From contig OZ025212.1 of the NCBI GenBank assembly GCA_964019055.1, positions 8,733,109-8,797,108 on the forward strand: a DNA stretch of 64,000 nucleotides. Direction: 5' to 3'. The position numbers and the translations under genes are program-made. Source of the DNA: Anthopleura xanthogrammica. Its lineage: Eukaryota > Cnidaria > Anthozoa > Actiniaria > Actiniidae. Below, one piece after another: positions 1 through 10,213 of the stretch; the stretch's first letter is position 1, and each line of letters starts with the position of its first letter. The notes beneath the pieces are model-generated. The model ran no database searches. It was given only the letters and a program-made list of their open reading frames with translations, and was not told the origin of the DNA.

Positions 1-1105
1 GCATGCGCAGCTACAAAGTTAGGCACTTTACGATTTTGGAATTTGACAATTTTGATCACGGAAATGGATTCCTGGCACGATTCTACCTATACATGGTCAC
101 GTTTATCTTGTGAAAATTCGGCAGTCTTCCTCTAGTTTTGGTGCCCGCGCATGTGCAGCTACAAAGTTAGGCACTTTACGATTTTGGAATTTGCCAATTT
201 TGATCACGGAAATGGATTGCTGGCACGATTCTACCTATACATGGTCACGTTTATCTTGTGAAAATTCGGCAGTCTTCCCCTAGTTTTGGTGCCCGCGCAT
301 GCGCAGCTACAAAGTTAGGCACTTTACGATTTTGGAATTTGACAATTTTGATCACGGAAATGGATTGCTGGCACGATTCTACCTATACATGGTCACGTTT
401 ATCTTGTGAAAATTCGGCAGTCTTCCCCTAGTTTTGGTGCCCGCGCATGCGCAGCTACAAAGATAGGCACTTTACGATTTTTGAAATTGCTAATTTTGAT
501 CACGGAAATGGATTCCTGGCACGATTCTACCTATACATGGTCACGTTTATCTTGTGAAAATTCGGCAGTCTTGCCCTAGTTTTGGTGCCCGCGTATGCGC
601 AGCTACAAAGATAGGCACTTTACGATTTTGGAAATTGCTAATTTTGATCACGGAAATGGATTGCTGGCACGATTCTACCTATACATGGTCACGTTTATCT
701 TGTGAAAATTCGGCAGTCTTCCCCTAGTTTTGGTGCCCGCGCATGCGCAGCTACAAAGTTAGGCACTTTACGATTTTGGAATTTGACAATTTTGATCACG
801 GAAATGGATTCCTGGCACGATTCTACCTATACATGGTGACGTTTATCTTGTGAAAATTCGGCAGTCTTCCCCTAGTTTTGGTGCCCGCGCATGTGCAACT
901 ACAAAGTTAGGCACTTTACGATTTTGGAATTTGCCAATTTTGATCACGGAAATGGATTGCTGGCACGATTCTACCTATACATGGTCACGTTTATCTTGTG
1001 AAAATTCGGCAGTCTTGCCCTAGTTTTGGTGCCCGCGTATGCGCAGCTACAAAGATAGGCACTTTACGATTTTGGAAATTGCTAATTTTGATCACGGAAA
1101 TGGAT
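1..1105 (+). repeat. First copy of a displaced 19-monomer duplication (partner at about 2813-3917)
   Basis: At an offset of 2812 bp (19 x 148) this stretch matches 2813-3917. Shared private markers include cctctag (129 and 2941), the ttttgaaattgct monomer with gattcct (about 478 and 3290), and the ggtgac marker (about 835 and 3647). The match ends near 1107 versus 3919, where gattcct is replaced by gattgct. The left limit cannot be seen because the window starts here. Confidence 0.88.
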
Positions 1106-2664
1106 TCCTGGCACGATTCTACCTATACATGGTCACGTTTATCTTGTGAAAATTCGGCAGTCTTGCCCTAGTTTTGGTGCCCGCGCATGCGCAGCTACAA
1201 AGTTAGGCACTTTACGATTTTGGAATTTGACAATTTTGATCACGGAAATGGATTCCTGGCACGATTCTACCTATACATGGTCACGTTTATCTTGTGAAAA
1301 TTCGGCAGTCTTGCCCTAGTTTTGGTGCCCGCGTATGCGCAGCTACAAAGATAGGCACTTTACGATTTTGGAAATTGCTAATTTTGATCACGGAAATGGA
1401 TTGCTGGCACGATTCTACCTATACATGGTCACGTTTATCTTGTGAAAATTCGGCAGTCTTCCCCTAGTTTTGGTGCCCGCGCATGCGCAGCTACAAAGTT
1501 AGGCACTTTACGATTTTGGAATTTGACAATTTTGATCACGGAAATGGATTCCTGGCACGATTCTACCTATACATGGTGACGTTTATCTTGTGAAAATTCG
1601 GCAGTCTTCCCCTAGTTTTGGTGCCCGCGCATGTGCAACTACAAAGTTAGGCACTTTACGATTTTGGAATTTGCCAATTTTGATCACGGAAATGGATTGC
1701 TGGCACGATTCTACCTATACATGGTCACGTTTATCTTGTGAAAATTCGGCAGTCTTGCCCTAGTTTTGGTGCCCGCGTATGCGCAGCTACAAAGATAGGC
1801 ACTTTACGATTTTGGAAATTGCTAATTTTGATCACGGAAATGGATTCCTGGCACGATTCTACCTATACATGGTCACGTTTATCTTGTGAAAATTCGGCAG
1901 TCTTGCCCTAGTTTTGGTGCCCGCGCATGCGCAGCTACAAAGATAGGCACTCTACGATTTTGGAATTTGACAATTTTGATCACGGAAATGGATTCCTGGC
2001 ACGATTCTACCTATACATGGTCACGTTTATCTTGTGAAAATTCGGCAGTCTTGCCCTAGTTTTGGTGCCCGCGTATGCGCAGCTACAAAGATAGGCACTT
2101 TACGATTTTGGAAATTGCTAATTTTGATCACGGAAATGGATTGCTGGCACGATTCTACCTATACATGGTCACGTTTATCTTGTGAAAATTCGGCAGTCTT
2201 CCCCTAGTTTTGGTGCCCGCGCATGCGCAGCTACAAAGTTAGGCACTTTACGATTTTGGAATTTGACAATTTTGATCACGGAAATGGATTCCTGGCACGA
2301 TTCTACCTATACATGGTGACGTTTATCTTGTGAAAATTCGGCAGTCTTCCCCTAGTTTTGGTGCCCGCGCATGTGCAACTACAAAGTTAGGCACTTTACG
2401 ATTTTGGAATTTGCCAATTTTGATCACGGAAATGGATTGCTGGCACGATTCTACCTATACATGGTCACGTTTATCTTGTGAAAATTCGGCAGTCTTGCCC
2501 TAGTTTTGGTGCCCGCGTATGCGCAGCTACAAAGATAGGCACTTTACGATTTTTGAAATTGCTAATTTTGATCACGGAAATGGATTCCTGGCACGATTCT
2601 ACCTATACATGGTCACGTTTATCTTGTGAAAATTCGGCAGTCTTGCCCTAGTTTTGGTGCCCGC
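445..2664 (+). repeat. 5-monomer (740 bp) higher-order repeat, three copies
   Basis: The marker ggtgac, replacing ggtcac, occurs at about 835, 1575 and 2315, exactly 740 bp apart. Comparing at an offset of 740, sequence matches from about 492 to beyond 1900, with substitutions only near 1203 (gtt versus gat) and 1952 (ttta versus tcta). The third copy diverges near 2551 (ttttgaaatt) and 2665 (gcgtatgc). Each unit also carries the cttgccc plus gcgtatgc monomer pair and one gcatgtgcaact monomer. The 740-bp copies are far more alike than adjacent monomers, which defines a higher-order repeat. Confidence 0.9.
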
Positions 2665-2812
2665 GTATGCGCAGCTACAAAGATAGGCACTTTACGATTT
2701 TGGAAATTGCTAATTTTGATCACGGAAATGGATTGCTGGCACGATTCTACCTATACATGGTCACGTTTATCTTGTGAAAATTCGGCAGTCTTCCCCTAGT
2801 TTTGGTGCCCGC

Positions 2813-3917
2813 GCATGCGCAGCTACAAAGTTAGGCACTTTACGATTTTGGAATTTGACAATTTTGATCACGGAAATGGATTCCTGGCACGATTCTACCT
2901 ATACATGGTCACGTTTATCTTGTGAAAATTCGGCAGTCTTCCTCTAGTTTTGGTGCCCGCGCATGTGCAGCTACAAAGTTAGGCACTTTACGATTTTGGA
3001 ATTTGCCAATTTTGATCACGGAAATGGATTGCTGGCACGATTCTACCTATACATGGTCACGTTTATCTTGTGAAAATTCGGCAGTCTTCCCCTAGTTTTG
3101 GTGCCCGCGCATGCGCAGCTACAAAGTTAGGCACTTTACGATTTTGGAATTTGACAATTTTGATCACGGAAATGGATTGCTGGCACGATTCTACCTATAC
3201 ATGGTCACGTTTATCTTGTGAAAATTCGGCAGTCTTCCCCTAGTTTTGGTGCCCGCGCATGCGCAGCTACAAAGATAGGCACTTTACGATTTTTGAAATT
3301 GCTAATTTTGATCACGGAAATGGATTCCTGGCACGATTCTACCTATACATGGTCACGTTTATCTTGTGAAAATTCGGCAGTCTTGCCCTAGTTTTGGTGC
3401 CCGCGTATGCGCAGCTACAAAGATAGGCACTTTACGATTTTGGAAATTGCTAATTTTGATCACGGAAATGGATTGCTGGCACGATTCTACCTATACATGG
3501 TCACGTTTATCTTGTGAAAATTCGGCAGTCTTCCCCTAGTTTTGGTGCCCGCGCATGCGCAGCTACAAAGTTAGGCACTTTACGATTTTGGAATTTGACA
3601 ATTTTGATCACGGAAATGGATTCCTGGCACGATTCTACCTATACATGGTGACGTTTATCTTGTGAAAATTCGGCAGTCTTCCCCTAGTTTTGGTGCCCGC
3701 GCATGTGCAACTACAAAGTTAGGCACTTTACGATTTTGGAATTTGCCAATTTTGATCACGGAAATGGATTGCTGGCACGATTCTACCTATACATGGTCAC
3801 GTTTATCTTGTGAAAATTCGGCAGTCTTGCCCTAGTTTTGGTGCCCGCGTATGCGCAGCTACAAAGATAGGCACTTTACGATTTTGGAAATTGCTAATTT
3901 TGATCACGGAAATGGAT
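2813..3917 (+). repeat. Second copy of the 19-monomer displaced duplication
   Basis: Partner of 1-1105 at a distance of exactly 19 monomers. The three 740-bp higher-order repeats lie between the two shared ends. The order therefore suggests that an ancestral segment was split by, or overlaps with, local 5-monomer amplification. Confidence 0.86.
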
Positions 3918-4884
3918 TGCTGGCACGATTCTACCTATACATGGTCACGTTTATCTTGTGAAAATTCGGCAGTCTTCCCCTAGTTTTGGTGCCCGCGCAT
4001 GCGCAGCTACAAAGTTAGGCACTTTACGATTTTGGAATTTGACAATTTTGATCACGGAAATGGATTCCTGGCACGATTCTACCTATACATGGTCACGTTT
4101 ATCTTGTGAAAATTCGGCAGTCTTCCCCTAGTTTTGGTGCCCGCGCATGTGCAACTACAAAGTTAGGCACTTTACGATTTTGGAATTTGCCAATTTTGAT
4201 CACGGAAATGGATTGCTGGCACGATTCTACCTATACATGGTCACGTTTATCTTGTGAAAATTCGGCAGTCTTCCCCTAGTTTTGGTGCCCGCGCATGCGC
4301 AGCTACAAAGTTAGGCACTTTACGATTTTGGAATTTGACAATTTTGATCACGGATATGGATTCCTGGCACGATTCTACCTATACATGGTCACGTTTATCT
4401 TGTGAAAATTCGGCAGTGTTCCCCTAGTTTTGGTGCCCGCGCATGCGCAGCTACAAAGTTAGGCGTTTTACGATTTTGGAATTTGCCAATTTTGATCACG
4501 GAAATGGATTCCTGGCACGATTCTACCTATACATGGTCACGTTTATCTTGTGAAAATTCGGCAGTCTTCCCCTAGTTTTGGTGCCCGCGCATGCGCAGCT
4601 ACAAAGTTAGGCACTTTACGATTTTGGAATTTGACAATTTTGATCACGGAAATGGATTGCTGGCACGATTCTACCTATACATGGTCACGTTTATCTTGTG
4701 AAAATTCGGCAGTCTTCCCCTAGTTTTGGTGCCCGCGCATGCGCAGCTACAAAGTTAGGCACTTTACGATTTTGGAATTTGACAATTTTGATCACGGATA
4801 TGGATTCCTGGTACGATTCTACCTATACATGGTCACGTTTATCTTGTGAAAATTCGGCAGTCTTCCCCTAGTTTTGGTGCCCGC

Positions 4885-5033
4885 GCATGCGCAGCTACAA
4901 AGTTAGGCACTTTACGATTTTATAAAATTGCTAATTTTGATCACGGCAATGGATTGCTGGCACGATTCTACCTATACATGGTCACGTTTATCTTGTGAAA
5001 ATTCGGCAGTCTTCCCCTAGTTTTGGTGCCCGC
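4885..5033 (+). repeat. 149-bp variant monomer (+1 bp)
   Basis: The next monomer start falls at 5034 instead of 5033. The extra base lies where ttttggaaatt became ttttataaaatt, near 4918-4928. The monomer also has cggcaat in place of cggaaat near 4945. It is the only length change between 1 and about 24.6 kb and marks the phase shift between the first and second parts of the array. Confidence 0.9.
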
Positions 5034-5326
5034 GCATGCGCAGCTACAAAGTTAGGCACTTTACGATTTTGGAAATTGCTAATTTTGATCACGGAAATGG
5101 ATTGCTGGCACGATTCTACCTATACATGGTCACGTTTATCTTGTGAAAATTCGGCAGTCCTCCCCTAGTTTTGGTGCCCGCGCATGCGCAGCTACAAAGT
5201 TAGGCACTTTACGATTTTGGAAATTGCTAATTTTGATCACGGAAATGGATTGCTGGCACGATTCTACCTATACATGGTCACGTTTATCTTGTGAAAATTC
5301 GGCAGTCTTCCCCTAGTTTTGGTGCC

Positions 5327-5338
5327 CGCGCATGCGCA
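5327..5338. promoter_or_regulatory. NRF-1-like palindromic, alternating purine-pyrimidine element at the monomer junction (example copy)
   Basis: The junction reads cgcgcatgcgca. Its inner ten bases gcgcatgcgc are a perfect palindrome, and all 12 bases alternate pyrimidine and purine, a pattern that favours Z-DNA. It fits the published NRF-1 binding consensus YGCGCAYGCGCR (known in animals; erect wing is the fly homologue). Most junctions carry it; another example is 294-305. It is broken by gcgtatgc (593, 1037), gcatgtgc (149, 889), gaatgcg (32410), catccgc (34333) and cttgcgc (37735) variants. That the motif is present is seen directly. Binding or regulation is inference, and heterochromatin or CpG methylation could prevent it. 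Confidence 0.55.
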
Positions 5339-5477
5339 GCTACAAAGTTAGGCACTTTACGATTTTGGAATTTGCCAATTTTGATCACGGAAATGGATTG
5401 CTGGCACGATTCTACCTATACATGGTCACGTTTATCTTGTGAAAATTCGGCAGTCTTCCCCTAGTTTTGGTGCCCGC
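5330..5477 (+). repeat. Representative consensus-like 148-bp monomer
   Basis: This unit carries the commonest base at the variable sites I compared. It has 66 G or C in 148 (45%) and 8 CpG including the one across the junction. Landmarks by monomer position: gcatgc palindrome (SphI site) at 1-6; an A/T-rich stretch with T4, AATTT and AATTTT tracts at 34-53; tgatca palindrome (BclI site) at 53-58; three cacg words near 58, 76 and 98; AAAATT at 113-118; T4 at 136-139. Recurrent variation sits near positions 17-27 (gttaggcact, gataggcact, gttaggcgtt, gatacgcact), 41-48 (ttgacaa, ttgccaa, ttgctaa, ttcccaa), 63-72 (ggattg, ggattc, agattg, cgattg) and 126-131 (cttcccc, gttcccc, cttgccc, cttccct). 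Positions about 74-124 vary less. Confidence 0.95.
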
Positions 5478-7492
5478 GCATGCGCAGCTACAAAGTTAGG
5501 CACTTTACGATTTTTGAAATTGACAATTTTGATCACGGAAAAAGATTCCTGGCACGATTCTACCTATACATGGTCACGTTTATCTTGTGAAAATTCGGCA
5601 GTCTTCCCCTAGTTTTGGTGCCCGCGCATGCGCAGCTACAAAGTTAGGCACTTTACGATTTTGGAATTTGCCAATTTTGATCACGGAAATGGATTCCTGG
5701 CACGATTCTACCTATACATGGTCACGTTTATCTTGTGAAAATTCGGCAGTGTTCCCCTAGTTTTGGTGCCCGCGCATGCGCAGCTACAAAGTTAGGCGTT
5801 TTACGATTTTGGAATTTGCCAATTTTGATCACGGAAATGGATTGCTGGCACGATTCTACCTATACATGGTCACGTTTATCTTGTGAAAATTCGGCAGTCT
5901 TCCCCTAGTTTTGGTGCCCGCGCATGCGCAGCTACAAAGTTAGGCGTTTTACGATTTTGGAATTTGCCAATTTTGATCACGGAAATGGATTGCTGGCACG
6001 ATTCTACCTATACATGGTCACGTTTATCTTGTGAAAATTCGGCAGTCTTCCCCTAGTTTTGGTGCCCGCGCATGCGCAGCTACAAAGTTAGGCACTTTAC
6101 GATTTTGGAATTTGCCAATTTTGATCACGGAAATGAATTGATGGCACGATTCTACCTATACATGGTCACGTTTATCTTGTGAAAATTCGGCAGTGTTCCC
6201 CTAGTTTTGGTGTCCGCGCATGCGCAGCTACAAAGTTAGGCGTTTTACGATTTTGGAATTTGCCAATTTTGATCACGGAAATGGATTGCTGGCACGATTC
6301 TACCTATACATGGTCACGTTTATCTTGTGAAAATTCGGCAGTCTTCCCCTAGTTTTGGTGCTCGCGCATGCGCAGCTACAAAGTTAGGCACTTTACGATT
6401 TTGGAATTTGCCAATTTTGATCACGGAAATGGATTGCTGGCACGATTCTACCTATACATGGTCACGTTTATCTTGTGAAAATTCGGCAGTGTTCCCCTAG
6501 TTTTGGTGCCCGCGCATGCGCAGCTACAAAGTTAGGCGTATCACGATTTTGGAATTTGCCAATTTTGATCACGGAAATGGATTCCTGGCACGATTCTACC
6601 TATACATGGTCACGTTTATCTTGTGAAAATTCGGCAGTCTTCCCCTAGTTTTGGTGCCCGCGCATGCGCAGCTACAAAGTTAGGCACTTTACGATTTTGG
6701 AAATTGCTAATTTTGATCGTGGAAATGGATTGCTGGCACGATTCTACCTATAAATGGTCACGTTTATCTTGTGAAAATTCGGCAGTCTTCCCCTAGTTTT
6801 GGTGCCCGCGCATGCGCAGCTACAAAGTTAGGCACTTTACGATTTTGGAATTTGCCAATTTTGATCACGGAAATGGATTGCTGGCACGATTCTAACTATA
6901 GATGGTCACGTTTATCTTGTGAAAATTCGGCAGTGTTCCCCTAGTTTTGGTGCCCGCGCATGCGCAGCTACAAAGTTAGGCGTTTTACGATTTTGGAATT
7001 TGCCAATTTTGATCACGGAAATGGATTGCTGGCACGATTCTACCTATACATGGTCACGTTTATCTTGTGAAAATTCGGCAGTCTTCCCCTAGTTTTGGTG
7101 CCCGCGCATGCGCAGCTACAAAGTTAGGCACTTTACGATTTTGGAATTTGCCAATTTTGATCACGGAAATGAATTGATGGCACGATTCTACCTATACATG
7201 GTCAAGTTTATCTTGTGAAAATTCGGCAGTGTTCCCCTAGTTTTGGTGCCCGCGCATGCGCAGCTACAAAGTTAGGCGTTTTACGATTTTGGAATTTGCC
7301 AATTTTGATCACGGAAATGGATTGCTGGCACGATTCTACCTATACATGGTCACGTTTATCTTGTGAAAATTCGGCAGTCTTCCCCTAGTTTTGGTGCTCG
7401 CGCATGCGCAGCTACAAAGTTAGGCACTTTACGATTTTGGAAATTGCTAATTTTGATCGTGGAAATGGATTGCTGGCACGATTCTACCTATA

Positions 7493-9712
7493 AATGGTCA
7501 CGTTTATCTTGTGAAAATTCGGCAGTCTTCCCCTAGTTTTGGTGCCCGCGCATGCGCAGCTACAAAGTTAGGCACTTTACGATTTTGGAATTTGCCAATT
7601 TTGATCACGGAAATGGATTGCTGGCACGATTCTACCTATACATGGTCACGTTTATCTTGTGAAAATTCGGCAGTCTTCCCCTAGTTTTGGTGCCCGCGCA
7701 TGCGCAGCTACAAAGTTAGGCACTTTACGATTTTTGAAATTGACAATTTTGATCACGGAAAAAGATTCCTGGCACGATTCTACCTATACATGGTCACGTT
7801 TATCTTGTGAAAATTCGGCAGTCTTCCCCTAGTTTTGGTGCCCGCGCATGCGCAGCTACAAAGTTAGGCACTTTACGATTTTGGAATTTGCCAATTTTGA
7901 TCACGGAAATGGATTCCTGGCACGATTCTACCTATACATGGTCACGTTTATCTTGTGAAAATTCGGCAGTGTTCCCCTAGTTTTGGTGCCCGCGCATGCG
8001 CAGCTACAAAGTTAGGCGTTTTACGATTTTGGAATTTGCCAATTTTGATCACGGAAATGGATTGCTGGCACGATTCTACCTATACATGGTCACGTTTATC
8101 TTGTGAAAATTCGGCAGTCTTCCCCTAGTTTTGGTGCCCGCGCATGCGCAGCTACAAAGTTAGGCGTTTTACGATTTTGGAATTTGCCAATTTTGATCAC
8201 GGAAATGGATTGCTGGCACGATTCTACCTATACATGGTCACGTTTATCTTGTGAAAATTCGGCAGTCTTCCCCTAGTTTTGGTGCCCGCGCATGCGCAGC
8301 TACAAAGTTAGGCACTTTACGATTTTGGAATTTGCCAATTTTGATCACGGAAATGAATTGATGGCACGATTCTACCTATACATGGTCACGTTTATCTTGT
8401 GAAAATTCGGCAGTGTTCCCCTAGTTTTGGTGTCCGCGCATGCGCAGCTACAAAGTTAGGCGTTTTACGATTTTGGAATTTGCCAATTTTGATCACGGAA
8501 ATGGATTGCTGGCACGATTCTACCTATACATGGTCACGTTTATCTTGTGAAAATTCGGCAGTCTTCCCCTAGTTTTGGTGCTCGCGCATGCGCAGCTACA
8601 AAGTTAGGCACTTTACGATTTTGGAATTTGCCAATTTTGATCACGGAAATGGATTGCTGGCACGATTCTACCTATACATGGTCACGTTTATCTTGTGAAA
8701 ATTCGGCAGTGTTCCCCTAGTTTTGGTGCCCGCGCATGCGCAGCTACAAAGTTAGGCGTATCACGATTTTGGAATTTGCCAATTTTGATCACGGAAATGG
8801 ATTCCTGGCACGATTCTACCTATACATGGTCACGTTTATCTTGTGAAAATTCGGCAGTCTTCCCCTAGTTTTGGTGCCCGCGCATGCGCAGCTACAAAGT
8901 TAGGCACTTTACGATTTTGGAAATTGCTAATTTTGATCGTGGAAATGGATTGCTGGCACGATTCTACCTATAAATGGTCACGTTTATCTTGTGAAAATTC
9001 GGCAGTCTTCCCCTAGTTTTGGTGCCCGCGCATGCGCAGCTACAAAGTTAGGCACTTTACGATTTTGGAATTTGCCAATTTTGATCACGGAAATGGATTG
9101 CTGGCACGATTCTAACTATAGATGGTCACGTTTATCTTGTGAAAATTCGGCAGTGTTCCCCTAGTTTTGGTGCCCGCGCATGCGCAGCTACAAAGTTAGG
9201 CGTTTTACGATTTTGGAATTTGCCAATTTTGATCACGGAAATGGATTGCTGGCACGATTCTACCTATACATGGTCACGTTTATCTTGTGAAAATTCGGCA
9301 GTCTTCCCCTAGTTTTGGTGCCCGCGCATGCGCAGCTACAAAGTTAGGCACTTTACGATTTTGGAATTTGCCAATTTTGATCACGGAAATGAATTGATGG
9401 CACGATTCTACCTATACATGGTCAAGTTTATCTTGTGAAAATTCGGCAGTGTTCCCCTAGTTTTGGTGCCCGCGCATGCGCAGCTACAAAGTTAGGCGTT
9501 TTACGATTTTGGAATTTGCCAATTTTGATCACGGAAATGGATTGCTGGCACGATTCTACCTATACATGGTCACGTTTATCTTGTGAAAATTCGGCAGTCT
9601 TCCCCTAGTTTTGGTGCTCGCGCATGCGCAGCTACAAAGTTAGGCACTTTACGATTTTGGAAATTGCTAATTTTGATCGTGGAAATGGATTGCTGGCACG
9701 ATTCTACCTATA
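7493..9712 (+). repeat. 15-monomer (2220 bp) higher-order repeat, copy 2
   Basis: Direct tandem copy of 5273-7492 with no differences found at the markers compared, so the duplication appears recent. Identity ends near 9834, where gaattgatgg replaces ggattgctgg. A smaller 3-monomer duplication then takes over, sharing the right end of this unit. Confidence 0.92.
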
Positions 9713-10213
9713 AATGGTCACGTTTATCTTGTGAAAATTCGGCAGTCTTCCCCTAGTTTTGGTGCCCGCGCATGCGCAGCTACAAAGTTAGGCACTTTAC
9801 GATTTTGGAATTTGCCAATTTTGATCACGGAAATGAATTGATGGCACGATTCTACCTATACATGGTCACGTTTATCTTGTGAAAATTCGGCAGTGTTCCC
9901 CTAGTTTTGGTGCCCGCGCATGCGCAGCTACAAAGTTAGGCGTTTTACGATTTTGGAATTTGCCAATTTTGATCACGGAAATGGATTGCTGGCACGATTC
10001 TACCTATACATGGTCACGTTTATCTTGTGAAAATTCGGCAGTCTTCCCCTAGTTTTGGTGCTCGCGCATGCGCAGCTACAAAGTTAGGCACTTTACGATT
10101 TTGGAAATTGCTAATTTTGATCGTGGAAATGGATTGCTGGCACGATTCTACCTATAAATGGTCACGTTTATCTTGTGAAAATTCGGCAGTCTTCCCCTAG
10201 TTTTGGTGCCCGC
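9326..10213 (+). repeat. 3-monomer (444 bp) tandem duplication
   Basis: The gaattgatgg marker recurs at 9391 and 9835, 444 bp apart. It is followed in both units by a gcgttttacg monomer, a gctcgcg junction and a gatcgtgg/taaatgg monomer. One difference is gtcaagttt in the first unit against gtcacgttt in the second. This is a small secondary amplification on the edge of the 2220-bp repeat. Confidence 0.88.

Larger units (their letters stand above)
5273..7492 (+). repeat. 15-monomer (2220 bp) higher-order repeat, copy 1
   Basis: Compared with the segment 2220 bp downstream, this unit matches base for base at every marker I checked: ggaaaaagattcct (about 5537 and 7757), gaattgatgg (6135 and 8355), tgtccgcg (6211 and 8431), gcgtatcacg (6536 and 8756), ctaactatag (6892 and 9112) and gtcaagttt (about 7202 and 9422). 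The left limit is set where 5221-5280 has gatcac and tacatgg, while 7441-7500 has gatcgt and taaatgg. Confidence 0.92.

Noticed and set aside
53..58. tgatca palindrome in nearly every monomer
   Set aside because: A 6-bp palindrome is expected by chance. It is useful as a restriction landmark but there is no sign of a functional operator.
5441..5457. CENP-B box-like sequence around attcggcagtcttcccc
   Set aside because: Only the TTCG core agrees with the CENP-B box; the required A and CGGG positions are absent on this strand, and I found no match on the other.
5273..9712. Assembly duplication as the sole explanation of the 2220-bp repeat
   Set aside because: It cannot be excluded from sequence alone, but the following 444-bp secondary duplication and single differences such as gtcaag against gtcacg are better explained by real unequal exchange. 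Long reads would decide.
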